A stretch of DNA of 64,000 bases from Gnetum montanum. Lineage: Eukaryota; Streptophyta; Gnetopsida; Gnetales; Gnetaceae. The stretch covers positions 783,028 through 847,027 of the forward strand of contig MNCI01005943.1 in assembly GCA_015680685.1 (NCBI GenBank), in the 5' to 3' direction. Below the pieces are notes generated by a model. It was not told the origin of the DNA. It saw only the letters and a program-made list of their open reading frames with translations, and searched no databases. Below are positions 34,501 through 46,358 of the stretch, piece after piece (the first letter of the stretch is position 1; each line of letters opens with the position of its first letter). Position numbers and translations under genes: made by a program.

Positions 34501-36149
34501 TAGTAAATTCGCCAATGTGAAGGGACACACCGATCTGTGCATACTGCCATCTAGTCAAGGGTGCCATAGTGGGTTAGATTTCCCTCATAATGTACACACA
34601 TAATCTAACTTTTCCCACTATGCTTTCTATGATCAGGTGTGTGACCAATGATTTCTCTACCTAGCTACGATACCACCAATAGACACCTAGTGGTTGGGTC
34701 ATGACAAGCCCCTAACATTTCATACATGCATGGATCCTATTCATCCACTTATTAATCCTAGCCACAACCAAATGTTTAGTCATGGGGGTCAACCCCCATT
34801 CTAATTTCCAAGATTTGTAAGTGTTATTTTATCTTTTTGTTTTACGATTTTTTGTCATTTCTCTATTTCTTTTACTATTTCTAATTTTTGTTTTTAATTT
34901 TTCATTATAATCTCAACTATGAATATATTGATCATGTTCTTCATTAAGGTGAGGTTTTTTTCTATGTTTCCTAGTCATAAGGGACTGATTATTTTGACAT
35001 TGAGACCACAACATCCATCCACCTATTCCATTAATAAGAGGTTCGTGCTCTAGTCATAATGGTAATCTTTCTCATCATTCAACTATAAATAATTTGATAA
35101 TCATTGTTTCTAGAGAGACAAGTGAAGGATCAAGATGGAATGACAAGGGTGTGACATCAAGGGGATTCGTAGATTCTCTTTGGCTACTTTTGTATGTTCT
35201 ATAATGTTGTTGAGGTTGTGACTATATCCTTGTAGATCTAATGAAAAATGGGAGTAAGAGAAACTCAAATGGCACTCAATAGGCTTTTGTGGCTTCCACT
35301 GGAAAAACATGCACCCATGACTGAAGGTAGGAAACTTCATAGAGCCAAATGTGAATAAAAAAAAGAGAAAAAAAAAGAGATAAGAGAAGGAAAGAAAGAG
35401 AGTGAGCCATTATGACACTCTTCTCTGGCTCCTCCCTTGAACAAAACACCAAGTGATATTACTTCTTGCAACTCTGGTAGGCTTATGGTTGTTTGCCAAT
35501 GGGATGAAGCGATGCAGTGTCACTACAATGTGGTATGAACTTGGTCTAGAACTTGGAAAGCTAGACACATGGTTATTGAACAATGAATTATACACAAGAT
35601 TCCATTGTGATCCTCATGAGAAACCTCATGTCCTGATTTCTGTGCTCCCTTCTACGTGCATCTCATCTCGTTGCCCAAGTATTCATAACTTATGGTTGCT
35701 GTAAGGTAGAGTTATTATCTCAACTCGGTGGTTTTAACATGTGTGTTTTGTTCACAAGTATATGTTGCATTCAAATTCTCTAATGCCTATGGACATTAGA
35801 GGTGTGGTTCCACAAGGGCATCATAGGCTAGAGCCTGCTTTACTTGTGTAACTTTTGTAACTTGTCCCTATTGCATACAGCAAATTATTTTACATCATTC
35901 AACTAATTATCTAAGTGAACTATCCTTTCCCTTATCATTGTAGTCAATCATTTCTCAACAATTACTATACACCATTCTTCCTAGCCTCTTTTCACAAATT
36001 TTCATAGATGATCCCACCATGGCATACTTTTGGTGCCTCAAAATTAATTTTCTAAATACCCCAAAGCTTCCAATGTAATTTCCAATCCTTAATTACACAT
36101 CAAAAATTTCTTATTCCCACTCATTCCTTACATTCAATTAATTTTGATG
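34501..36149. other. Non-coding region of B shared with element A
   Basis: The order of short blocks parallels 1441-3387 of element A: AGTCATGGGGGT at 34778, a T-rich tract, a CATCCATCC run near 35012, 'gggtgtgacatcaagggg' near 35149, an A/G-rich tract at 35355-35400 and 'gagcctgctt' near 35830. No protease survives between gag and this region. The chance frame 35453-35704 has no domain. Confidence 0.6.
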
Positions 36150-36404
36150 GGGATGTGATATCATGTCTGATGTGATACTGGGTACTCAATATCGGGTATG
36201 CGATATTGCATCTCCCCTACCTATATATACTCATAGCCCCATCCACTTCAAGTTCATTTCTCTCATTTAACATTAGGGGAGTTGTTAAAATTTTCCTTTG
36301 TGACTTAGTGCTTTATATCTCCATCTTCCAAGTGAAATATCTCACTCCCTAACATTTCAATTTTAATTTTGTTTGATCCTAGTTGAACCTGGAGTGTTCC
36401 ACTT
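36150..36404 (+). repeat. Truncated LTR start inside element B
   Basis: TGATATCATGTCTGATG follows a G-rich GATGGGGATG, as at a polypurine tract/LTR junction. Within 75 bp are AATATCG, the near-palindrome CGATATTG and TATATATA (36222-36229), the same U3 order as the LTRs of A and B. Sequence typical of the rest of the LTR (AATAAA at +280, terminal CCACTCATCA) is missing, so it is cut off before about 36405, where another PPT-like AGTCGTGGGGAAGTA occurs. Confidence 0.55.
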
Positions 36405-36659
36405 AGTCGTGGGGAAGTATTGTAGTGGGAGGTGTGCAAAATTTTTTCAAAATTTGCCATCATCGGAAGGATATTATAGGGGTAAGAAATTCAATTTTTA
36501 CCAAAGAAACCTTCCATGTTTAAATGTCTAGCTAATTTTTATTAATCACCTAGGCCACCCAAATGATTCTAAGATCAACAATAACACCTTTTGGAGCCAC
36601 TTCTTAAAAATATTTCTAACTCTAAAAATCACACTATGCAATTATGGATTGTTAATTAA

Positions 36660-39300
36660 GGAAATGAGTGAGGTATGAATTGAGATGGTCCCAAAAAGAG
36701 GAGATCGAGTGGGACCTTTCCAAGGAGAAACTAAACACCTGAGAGGAGGTAGAGGCTAGGAACCTCACGCAGAACATGCAGAGCAAGAGGCCCACTAATT
36801 TAGCATTCATTAGGAAACCCATGTGATAGTGTAATTTGACCATGTAGGAGGTGGCAAAGTTAGAGCCTCGAAACTAGGGAAACATCTTATGCTATCCCCT
36901 GAATGTCTCCAAGCCATTTGGGAGAAATCCAACAGCTATGATAGTGGAGCTCAATTTTGGGCCTTTCACTGAGTTTGCCCCTAAACTAGTGAAGACGTAA
37001 CTTAAGGTGTCTCCATTATGGCCCATCCTCTTGAAGAGTGGTGATTGGTATTTAGGTGAAACATACTAATTATAGCATGGCAATGTGAAGGAATTATTGC
37101 CAATATAGTTGGTGTTTTCATTAATTTTTTTGCAAAGGCCATTGTAAAGGTTCTAAATCTTCTAAATGAAGGACCAAAAGTTGCTCATTTGTCCACTCTC
37201 TTGGATGTAGATGCAAGGAAATTATGGTTAAAATAGGCTTATGACATGGAGAATGAAGTTTATGGAGAATTGACCCTAGAAGAGAGGATCTAATTTAAGA
37301 TCGACACTTATCATTTTTTTCTCACTAAATGTTAACAGATTATCTAATTATGTAGTGTGGGGTAGTGCAATTTTGATGGTAAAATTTAATGCAAATCTAT
37401 CCCATTTATATCTAAAAAATATATTAAGGTGATTTGAAGAAAGGAAGATAAGGAAGCTTGCCTTGCCTTTCCTTTGTCTTATCAGGAAGCTATGTAGACG
37501 TGTTGAAATCTTGGTCTACACAAATGATGTTCCTAGAAAAGCCCAAAATGCTTCATATGCTAAACTGCTCAAACTGCTAGTGCCAAGGAAAGACATTGGC
37601 GAGCAATTAGAATAAGTGAAAGAGCAAAAAATTGGGCCCATTGTGCCTCAAATGGTAGGACCCAACAAATAATAAGAAGTGGGGCCTAGCACATAACCCA
37701 TAAGCTAGCAAGTCCAACAATCACGACCACTGCAACAAGATTATCAACCATCTATTAGTCACCTCCAAACAATCACTAAGATGGTCAATTCAAGAAGTTG
37801 TGATGTTAAAAACCTATCCAGGGTCATTAATGATGTCATACAACCCACTATTTCAGTCAACCTTACAAGTGGACATATTTCATTAATTTTAGGAGGAGAG
37901 TCCTAGTGGTCTCAGTAGATCTCTGGGAATGCTGCATCATTCTAGGTCAAATTAGAAACTAGTGAAGGTGCCATGGTGGTGGTCATGTAGCACTAGGATG
38001 CGGTAGGCATAGTAGAGGTAGTCGCAAATCACATCAAAGAATTATTTAACATCCTTGTTATGCTACCGAAAAATTGCATAGGAGCACATGATGCTCAAGT
38101 TTTGGTTAGACCCTCAATGACTTTTGCAGAACATGAGGATGCTTTGGATCACTCGCTGCAAATAGGAAAAGTTATGACATACTTGTTTGACATCCCCCAA
38201 GATGTCACAGTAGCACAATCATACCTCATTCCCACAAAAGAAAAATTGGTCATGGCTAAAGTTAGGGTTGAGCACATGGAAGCAAAGTTGCAAAGATTGC
38301 AAGAAAAGCTCGTCATCCTACAAGTTGAACAAAGGGATCCTTCCCAATTTATCACCGCTAACCAATTAGACATTTTCAGAATTGAGCAATTGAATAAATT
38401 ATTAGAAGAAAATAAAAATATGGCAAGGGAAAAAGAACAAGCTAATTATGATGCTTCAAAGGCACAAGCTCAAACGTATGTGCATGCTAAAGATCTTAAG
38501 GCCTTACAAGAGGAGAATAAACTACTTGCTGCCGAAAATATTTGGTTGATGATAGTTGAGAAATAGAAGAAAGTTCTCAAAGAAATTTTTTTAAAAATGT
38601 GAGAACAACTAGTTTAGATCAACCAAGACATGAATTGCTTGGCCAGGGAAAATAGAACCCTCTCCATGGAGGAGGTTCGTGCCATTTAACAAAAGATGGT
38701 CATAGGAATAAGTGCATGGAAAAATGAGGCCAAGAAGCATGAGAAGTCAAAAGAACACTTCTATGATCAGGTGGGGATGTACAAGAAAATCATTGAAAAT
38801 GAGATCCATATGGCTAAGGCTCACATTAATTCTTTCAGTGCTCAACACACTGACTGGTGAGCTATACTAGATACTTATGACTTTCTCCACCAAGCAAGAA
38901 CTAAAAATTTTGGACCTACAGATTTAGGACTTAATAGAGTACATGGAGTTGGCAAACTTGCGATATGCCAACTTGGCCATGTTAATAGCAGGGCACCCAA
39001 GAACTGAGCTCGAGAAGTAGGTAGCTGCTACTTAGGGTAAGTATGAGATAGAGTTTGAGGAACATAAGAAGAGTTTGAGAAACATAAGAAGACATTGCAA
39101 AAATTAGAATTAGCTAAATTTTAATTAGAAGTGATCAAAGAAAGCTACCACAACCAAAAATATGTAGCAGTAAACTTGGCTCAATGGTTAACAAATTACT
39201 AGGAATTAGGAGACAAAGCTGAGCCTATGAGGAGGAACAATGACAATTTGTTATGTGGTATGTTAAAGTAAATCAGATGTTTTCACAGCTATTTTGTTTG
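36660..39300 (+). pseudogene. Element B accessory frame with coiled coil
   Basis: Forward translation across stops is protein-like. Near 37090-37310 it gives IVGVFINFFAKAIVKVLNLL and a DARKLWL block; near 37450-37560 LALPFLCLIRKLCRRVEILV. This resembles, in layout, plant transposon accessory proteins that have a 'G....F....IN..L' part and a 'FPCLI..LC' part. I did not confirm the match. An open piece of 168 codons (38060-38566) then encodes heptad-rich helices (VRVEHMEAKLQRLQEKLVILQ; LNKLLEENKNM; LKALQEENKLLAAEN), continuing with stops to about 39.1 kb (SAWKNEAKKHEKSKEHFYDQ). Several stops are TAG. The tail recalls the last part of the antisense gene in element C. Confidence 0.5.
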
Positions 39301-39608
39301 TGGGAGGTGCCAGATCCATCAAACATTGGAACATTAGCATGGATTTTGCATGATCCTTAGACAAAAGAAGAGAAACTGTAGGCACTTCTCACTTGTCAAC
39401 AATCACAGAAGCTTGCAAGGCTAGACAAAGGGAAAGCACCAATGGAGGAGCCACCACCTTTGAGAACCACATGAATTCCAACATTTTGTATTTTGTGTTC
39501 CCATACTATAGCATGGTGAGTTGGTAGTAGTTAATAATACCATACCTTCATAATGCTTTGTAAGAGACTTATTTCTCATTTTATTAACTAAAGGATGATT
39601 TTTTTTTC

Positions 39609-39621
39609 AGTTGTGGGGGTA
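39609..39621 (+). promoter_or_regulatory. Polypurine tract of element B
   Basis: AGTTGTGGGGGTA abuts the 3' LTR start and matches the tract of element A at 11 of 13 positions. Confidence 0.8.
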
Positions 39622-40410
39622 TGATGAATCATAGTTTGCCAGGCCCTAATATCGGGTATGTGATATCGTGGCCTAGATATGATATCGTATACACGATATC
39701 TTGATTCTTGTGTTAGCCTATAAATATAGCACTTAGGTGCACAGTGAGAAGATTATTAGATCATTAGAGAGTTATAAATTCTTTTCTTTTAGTAATTTAG
39801 CTTTCAGTTATTCTTAGTACATGCCCATAGTGTGAAGTTTGTAATTGTATGACACCTTTATTCGAGTGTGATGTACTTGGATACATGCATGACTGACAAT
39901 AAAGATCAAGATTACTTTCATCATTGCAACATTCACTTAGATTAATTTCATTGTTTTAATTATTTAATGTTTTCTTTAATTACAGTCTGATTTATTATTA
40001 TTTACTTTTCCTATCATTAAGCGGAATGTGTATGCCTTAATCATGAGCATTTAAGTGTGAATACTTTTCATGCCCAGTAGTAATCCTACGAAGTCCAAGA
40101 TGTGTAAGGATGGTTAAAGGTGGATACCATCACCATAGGCTAATTTAGGTTTTGCTCTTATTATTAATTTAATCAATTTTTCTTTTCTATTATCAGGAGT
40201 AACATAGAGATTAGGACAACATCATATGCTTCACTCTGGACTAAACCATATGTGACAAAGCTACTACTAGTCTAGCTGAGAAGACGTCGAACTGCAATCA
40301 ATGTATAACTATCTAGGTGCCACAACTAGTCCATCTGCGGAGTTAGACTAGATCATGTGTACATGCTCATATTCATATGATTGAGCATAGGGGTACCTCG
40401 CCACTCATTA
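39622..40410 (+). repeat. 3' LTR of element B
   Basis: 789 bp, colinear with the 5' LTR. TATAAATA at 39719-39726 and AATAAA at 39898-39903. It ends CACTCATTA where the 5' copy ends CACTCATCA, a C-to-T change at the terminus. Most differences seen by eye are transitions. Confidence 0.92.
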
Positions 40411-40415
40411 GATAT
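40411..40415. repeat. Target-site duplication of element B, right
   Basis: GATAT, identical to 31386-31390. Confidence 0.85.
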
Positions 40416-40674
40416 GTTCTCAAGTTAGAATATTATTTTTATTAATTTTAAAAATTTTGGATTAATTATATTTTTCTTTTTATTTTTAGTCATCCCAATA
40501 GATTTATTTTGTTTTCTTAATCGTAGCATGCCATTGTAACTATAAATACTTGATAATTCTTTCATTAGAATTCATTCATTTGGTTTGTTAACATTTGGAA
40601 GATAAAGTTAGAGAGGGAGATCTTCCATGTTTGGAAAGAAGCTAGATGATGAAGAGAAAATAACTTGATATTGT

Positions 40675-40723
40675 TGATGTAAGATATGCTATGTTAATGC
40701 TTTTGCAGTGACATAATAGCTAG
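40675..40723 (+). repeat. LTR F, left piece (U3), interrupted by element C
   Basis: TGATGTAAGATATGC resembles the LTR start of element A (TGATGAGACACGATATGC). The piece ends at GCTAG, the target site of element C. It continues at 57561 with CTATATAAATG, a TATA box. Joined length would be about 790 bp, the same as the LTRs of B. 40416-40674 to its left is unassigned AT-rich DNA. Confidence 0.6.
40719..40723. repeat. Target-site duplication of element C, left
   Basis: GCTAG, identical to 57556-57560 directly after the 3' LTR. Confidence 0.9.
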
Positions 40724-41850
40724 TGAAACACCGTGGAAATTGCGAGTCGACCTCAGGAAAAGATTCATGATTCGGGCACGAGTACATGACAGAATTCCAG
40801 AAAGAAGAACAAGACAGGGCAAGGCAAGGAGGTGCGTGGCATCAAGACTTTGGTTCCCTTTGCAGATTTCTTATCTCACTATGTTTCCATATTTACGCTA
40901 TAGCATGCAGCATAGTGTAATGATGCTTTGCGTAACATAGTCTGACATTCAAAGGCAGCTTACTTCAGCAGCTTTGGCAAAGCCTAAAGCCTAAGCAGCT
41001 TAATATGCGACTTCCTCTATATTTTGGCTAAGTCTTTTGTCCAAGGCCGAGTTTACGCTTAGTACGCACGGCAGCGTAATGAGCATCAAAAAAGTCAAAA
41101 AAGGATCAACGATACACAGTAGATGGACGCTTTTCCTTTTTTACACATTGTCCGCCTTATGCTATTTACGCAACGTAGCGTGTGTCAGCGTAAGTCATTG
41201 TCAAAATAATCATTGCTTACGCTTCACTACGCACGGTAGCGTAATTGAGCGTAAAGTAGCTTGAATCTATTGTCTTCATGCTTTATTACGCTCTTGTACA
41301 CGACGCAATGCATACGAGCGTAGTGTAGCCCAAAATCAATGGAGACATGTCCGACCCACATTTGTCACTCATACGCAGATGCGCGTATTGTGTGTAGATA
41401 CAGGTTTCAACACAAGGATGGTCAAGTCAGTGATCTTCCAAAAATTTTGAAACACGTGTCATCATAGCTGTGCCTTCTCCACATATCATCAAACCTATAA
41501 ATATCCCAGTTGGCGAAGAAAAGAGCACAGCAACAAATGACAAAAAAAGGACAACAACAGGGAGACGGAGACAAGAGACACTTGGCTTGAGCATTGGCAG
41601 TAAGAGCGATTCCCCTTTGGTGAAGACACAACTTTCTCCATTGGTGATTATCGGGAGTTCCGAGTAGAGACTACCTAAGGCAAAAGAAGCAGATCAGAGA
41701 TCCAGACATCACTTGGTGTGGTTTGTGAGTTTCTATTGGTCAGAAGCAGTTGATCAATAGACGTTAGAACTTGACCTTCCTTGCATCCCTTCTCCGGCCT
41801 ACAAGGTAGATCGGATTCTATTCTGCACTTCTGCTCAGACAGTTTTCTTG
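40724..41850 (+). repeat. 5' LTR of element C, incomplete at an N
   Basis: Starts TGAAACACCGTGG and aligns with 56018-57153 of the 3' LTR. TATAAATA at 41496-41503. It carries many inverted TACGC/GCGTA words (for example near 41050, 41160 and 41215). The last 402 bp present in the 3' LTR (57154-57555) are missing at the N, together with any primer-binding site. In the first roughly 130 aligned bases I count about nine differences, mostly transitions. Confidence 0.92.
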
Positions 41851-41851
41851 N
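41851..41851. other. Undetermined base marking a collapsed gap
   Basis: The N lies where the 5' LTR should continue. The sequence after it (TGTAATACCTCTAGG) is not LTR sequence, so it stands for missing DNA of at least about 400 bp or for a misjoin. Confidence 0.8.
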
Positions 41852-42008
41852 TGTAATACCTCTAGGGGAGTTTACGGTAAATCACGTGGTGTAGATCGGT
41901 CACAAGAATGATTTCTCTGGAATCCTACAGGGTAGAAAGCCTATTTGCGATCTTTTTGTTAGCCGCTTATTAGATCCGGTCATTTGTCACAGCTAATCCA
42001 CTTAATCA

Positions 42009-44830
42009 ATGGATTCCGTATACACAACCACAACCGCCATGGTCACCGCTGATGTGGGTGCCACATCTGTGACCCCTATCGCTGTCACCAGACCAGCTTT
42101 TGGTGCAGCGGGACCACAGGGACCATCGCGTAGGTCATTGAGACTGCAGGGCAAAGACCCTGTTTTCATGGTCGTGACCCCCGAAGAATACAACTTCATC
42201 TACGTTAAGATCCAGGCAAAGCTTGCCCTTAGCCAAGCCGAGATCGACGCAAAAAGAAACTTTGAGATGGTCCATCGAGAAGGTCACGATTTCACTCCAA
42301 CAGCTTATGACATTATCCCTCTGACCGAACATCAACATGAAATTATAACATAGTTGGTCATGGCCAAGGGCCAAGCTTCATGGGCTACGCTGGAGCCCCA
42401 GAATGGGGAGGAGGAAAAGGATGAATTGGCAGCCCAGTCGGAACATTCGTTCCATACTCTGAGCCCCCACACGTACGTGAATCCCCTGTTTCCTTTCAAC
42501 GGAGAGGCCGCTCCTCTTGACCCAGCCATGACCACATAGGCACATATCCCTGTTATTCCACAAGCCACTGCACAACCATCTGGGTTACAAATCCAAATAC
42601 CTCATAACAACATGGGGGCGGTTTCATCGCCACATGTACTCCGCATTCCGTCGGTGGTTCCAGCGACCACCGCACCCCATTTCATCCTGCAAATCCAACC
42701 CCACACCATATCCACAACGTGCCCAATGTAGACCTTGTCGCTTCTGCCCCCTCCAACTCAACAGATTACCGTGGTCGTTCAGCCACAAACTTACGTCCAA
42801 CAGCCTGCCGCAAGTCAGTGGGCCAACCCGGCGGCGCAACATACCCATTCTGTGGTGTATGGCGTGCAACCCTCGGTTGCACCCGCAATGCATGTTCCAC
42901 AGGTGGTCCCGCAGTATCCCCATCCTTATCTTGTGCAGTAGGCGGAAGCTAACCCCTCTTCGCAAACCAGTAGGTGGTGGTCTTCACAGGCTCCCCTGCC
43001 TGCTGGGATCCCCGCCCCACCAGCTGCCAGCCAACCTCTTCCTTTGTTTTCATTTCCTAGCGCTGCCCTCCCAGTCCAACCTCCAATGCCTTCTGCATAG
43101 ACGCCTTCGTCAACAAGTCTAGACCAGGCTTTCCAACTTATCCAGACTCTTACCGAGGAGGTTAGACGCCTCAAAGCCGCTGGTTCAGATACCATTCAGA
43201 TCATGGACTTCTATCAAGATGATCCTATCAGTTCAGCGGTCCCTATGTTGTCATTGCCAACAGGGATTTCCTTGCCTCATTTTACCAAGTATAATGGGGA
43301 GAGGGATCCTAACGCTCATTTGGTCATCTTTAGATCTGAATCCTTGTTGTTACAACAGTGGCCACATATGATTATTCGAGTCTTTGCTATGTCCTTGACA
43401 GGGAAAGCTTTGGATTGGTACTGAGCCCTCCCACGCTCTTCCATCTCAACTTTGGAAGAGCTGCTGACACAATTCGTGACCCACTTTAAATACAACTTAA
43501 AGCCAAAAGTCACGTTGGATTAGCTCATGGGGGTGAAACAAGACCCGCTTGAACCAGTCCAGAGGTTCATATAGCATTGGAATGCTACCATGAATGAAAT
43601 CCGTGAGCCAATCGCAGATTCGCATCTACTTGCTATATTCAAAGGAGCAGTCAATGACTTCATTAAGTTAAAGCTGTACTACCTTTCCCCCAACTCTTTA
43701 CATCAGGCCTTCGCTCAAGTTAGAAGCATCCAAGATGCTGCGGAGGCCAGTAAAGACCTGGCGTATGTCGCCTACAGGAACGTCCACAACAAGGCTAAAG
43801 ATAAAGGCAAGGCAACAACAACGACAGTAGCTATGCTAACTGAGGGCGTAAAGAACAAGAACAAGAAGGCACGTACGGTGCCTCCTGAGGCTACGGCTAG
43901 TGCAGGAACCAGCCAAGACATGGCAACTCCTGAAAAGGCCCCCCAGCCAAAACCAAACTTTGAGCGTAAAGATCACTCAAAGTACGCGGCCCTACCTGTA
44001 AAGCATTCAGAACTGTTGAAACAACTGTTAGGGACAAGGCACATTCAACCTAAGAAAGTGTCTGAGGAAGCTCTGAAGCGTCATAGACGACATTGTGAAC
44101 TGCTGAAGAACCCTTCTTTAGCCTTACCCAACGAACCACTAGTTCCGAGATCTTTCAGGCTGGACCATTTCTGTGACTACCACTAACTGTGTGGTCACGA
44201 TACAGATTACTGCTGGGCGTTGAAAGAAAACATTCAACGTATGCTGGATGATGGTTTACTCAAGTTAGACAGCAGTAACCCGACGTGCCCAGAAAACCAA
44301 ACATTGCACGTATATAAGGACCCATTGAACGCAAACGACGATCCTTATACAATCACTGTGGTGAGTACGAACAGTGAGAGGAGGGAACCGCCAAAATAGC
44401 CTTTTGTTTTGCGTGTGCCTGCCAACTCACAAAGGGGGGCAACCATTTCATCGGCAACCAGTGGTGTCTCCAGGACGCCCTTCATTATACGGGCACCTGC
44501 TCAAATACACCCTTAGTCACGCAGCAATAGACAAGCCGCGGTTTCGTCCGCGCCCACGCCTAGGGCATCCTTCATTATCAAGGTGCCAAAGCCACAGGTT
44601 GCTCCTCTCATGCAGGGGCAGACCTCTAACCAGAACAGCCAACCATCGCCTCCCAAGCGAAAGGGAGAGGACATACTTGTTAACACAACGAAAGACCATT
44701 CTACACTCAGCTTCCCTAAGCCTAGGCCCTGGCCTCTGCGCCTTCGTCTCCGCCTCAGAAACAGAATAAAGACGCTGAAACGCAGCCACCTTCTCTTGGC
44801 AAGAAAAGGAACAACCCTTTGACCGACACT
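42009..44830 (+). pseudogene. Element C gag, interrupted mainly by TAG codons
   Basis: One frame runs from ATG 42009 to about 44820. The N-terminal part has a SRRSLRLQ word and an EEYNFIYVKIQ block, also present in element D at 62.4 kb. A Pro/Gln-rich linker follows (42.5-43.1 kb). The capsid-like core (43240-43780) reads LPHFTKYNGERDPNAHL, FAMSLTGKALDWY, ELLTQFVTHFKYN and FKGAVNDFIKLKLYYL, the conserved retrotransposon Gag pattern. Near 44170 a CDYH..CGHDTDYCW stretch looks like a zinc knuckle. Stops at 42351, 42537, 42729, 42939, 43098, 43518, 43572 and 44396 are TAG; 43422 is TGA and 44184 is TAA. Several TAGs stand where Gln is expected (RFI-stop-HWN). Gag would assemble the particle. Confidence 0.88.
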
Positions 44831-44863
44831 ATCCTACCTCGAGAGATCCATCTCTTGGGCTAG

Positions 44864-45757
44864 ATGGAAGAGGACAAGGGAGACAAACAACCTAGTCGAG
44901 AGAAGGACCTCCTTGACGCATTTACGCAAGTCAAACAGGCTCTCAAACAAAAAAACACAACCCTGAGCCTTTATGACCTGCTTATGACATCTCGAGAACA
45001 CCGTGAGGCTATGGTCCATATGCTAACATCCATACCTGTGGATGAAAGCTTACCAGCGGAGGAGGAAGCGATCCACGTGGTCATGTTTCCCTTCGAAGCT
45101 GAGCAACCCAAGCCTACCTCACTGACCTTCCACGACGAGTCTATCAAAGATGACCCTGAGAAAGGTCAGGTGACCACTGAACCCATGTTCATCACAATTC
45201 GGGTCGGTCAGTACCTGATCTGGAGAGTACATGTGGACGACGGCGCCACTGCAAACGTCATTCCTTATCCCATCGTGGATAGGTTGGGTCTGGTTGACCA
45301 AATCATTCCCACGACGACAGCTTGCATAAAGTCGTTCAATGGAGCAAGGGTTCAAGTCAAAGGGACGGTTCGTATCGAGTTTGTGGCAGGGGATCAATTC
45401 TCGACAGATGCCACATTCTTAGTCATCGAGGAGATGCCTGGCTTCAACTTGATCCTAGGGAGGTCCTGGTTAGCCTAGCTGAGGGCGGTTTCATCTCTAA
45501 TACATCAAGAAATACACCTACCTTACGCAGGAGGGGAGGTCGTGATACGCGGCGATGAAACCACACCCAGAACTATCAACAACATTGAGGAAGAATGGGG
45601 TTTGGAGATAGAAGCCTCGGATGATTAGACCAATCTCCAAATCCCTCCGAAAACCGAAACCAATGATGACAGTTCAGCCTGGGCCAACCTGCCATTTCAG
45701 GATGGCGACGTGGAGGAGTTAGACCATAAGCCCCTCCGTCCTTATGTAGCACTAGAC
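44864..45757 (+). pseudogene. Element C aspartic protease
   Basis: The frame opens after a TAG at 44861-44863; ATG 44864 is the first Met, but the protein was probably made as part of Gag-Pro. The active site reads WRVHVDDGATANVIPY near residue 126, equivalent to the V-D-x-G-A-[ST]-x-N-[VL]-[LI]-P signature. The C-terminal motif is NLILGRSWLA near residue 200. TAG stops at 45476 and 45626 interrupt a tail with LRAVSSLIHQ and GGEVVIRGDE, normal for Tat-type proteases before RT. The frame stays open past 45758, where a GTAAAG donor candidate lies in phase 0. Confidence 0.85.
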
Positions 45758-46041
45758 GTAAAGGCCGTTAAGAGACAATTGCGAATTAACGGTTGAACTG
45801 AACGACATGTACGCACATTATCATGTTTGTTAATAGTTATTGCAGTTTACGATTAGTATTTCATTTTCGCTTAATGCATATTTATGCCATAGCAATTATT
45901 AACGTTTACGCTTGTCATTTCTTCTTTACGCTATTACATTCTTGTTACGTACGCATTCATGTCTTTTGATCACCTTAGTTCAAATATGCAAAAACAACAA
46001 AAAATATACACTACCACCAATTACGCTTTCTACATTATGTA

Positions 46042-46171
46042 GGGCCTGTAATGGCCTTAAACTGGTTATGGCCCGCAATGGCCTAAAACTAACCATGGCC
46101 CGCAACAGCCTTAAACTAGCTTCCAAATTACGTAAACACTCATGATGGCCCGCAATGACCTTAAACTAGCT
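46042..46171 (+). repeat. Tandem repeat 1 of element C (about 27-bp units)
   Basis: Four units like GGCCCGCAATGGCCTTAAACT start at 46042, 46070, 46097 and 46147. The core (ccgc.a..gcc.taaact) resembles the units at 54358-54860. Confidence 0.8.
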
Positions 46172-46358
46172 TTTCCGTTTCATCAGCATAACTTAGGCAA
46201 AATCCTTAATAATTATGCTCACGTTTCGCAAATAAAAACATAAGAGAAAAACAAATTAATTGATATTTAAAATAACCACCAGGTCTTATAGCGTGTCTTT
46301 CAGTCATTCACAAAACACTACTTGACTTCACATCAATAAAACTATGCATAAATCACAA

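Larger units (their letters stand above)
31391..40410 (+). mobile_element. LTR retrotransposon B, complete non-autonomous copy (9.0 kb)
   Basis: Two LTRs of 789 bp each (31391-32179 and 39622-40410) and a perfect 5-bp duplication define the element. The internal region holds a decayed gag (32.25-34.5 kb), non-coding DNA shared with element A (34.5-36.1 kb), a fragment that looks like the start of another family LTR (36150 to about 36400), and a decayed accessory frame with coiled-coil sequence (36.66-39.3 kb). A polypurine tract follows. No protease, RT, RNase H or integrase could be read, so it would depend on enzymes from another element. The inner LTR start suggests a chimera of two family members that transposed as one unit. 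Confidence 0.88.

Noticed and set aside
44374-44789. Extra proteins on both strands within C gag
   Set aside because: They lie over the low-complexity basic end of gag in other frames.
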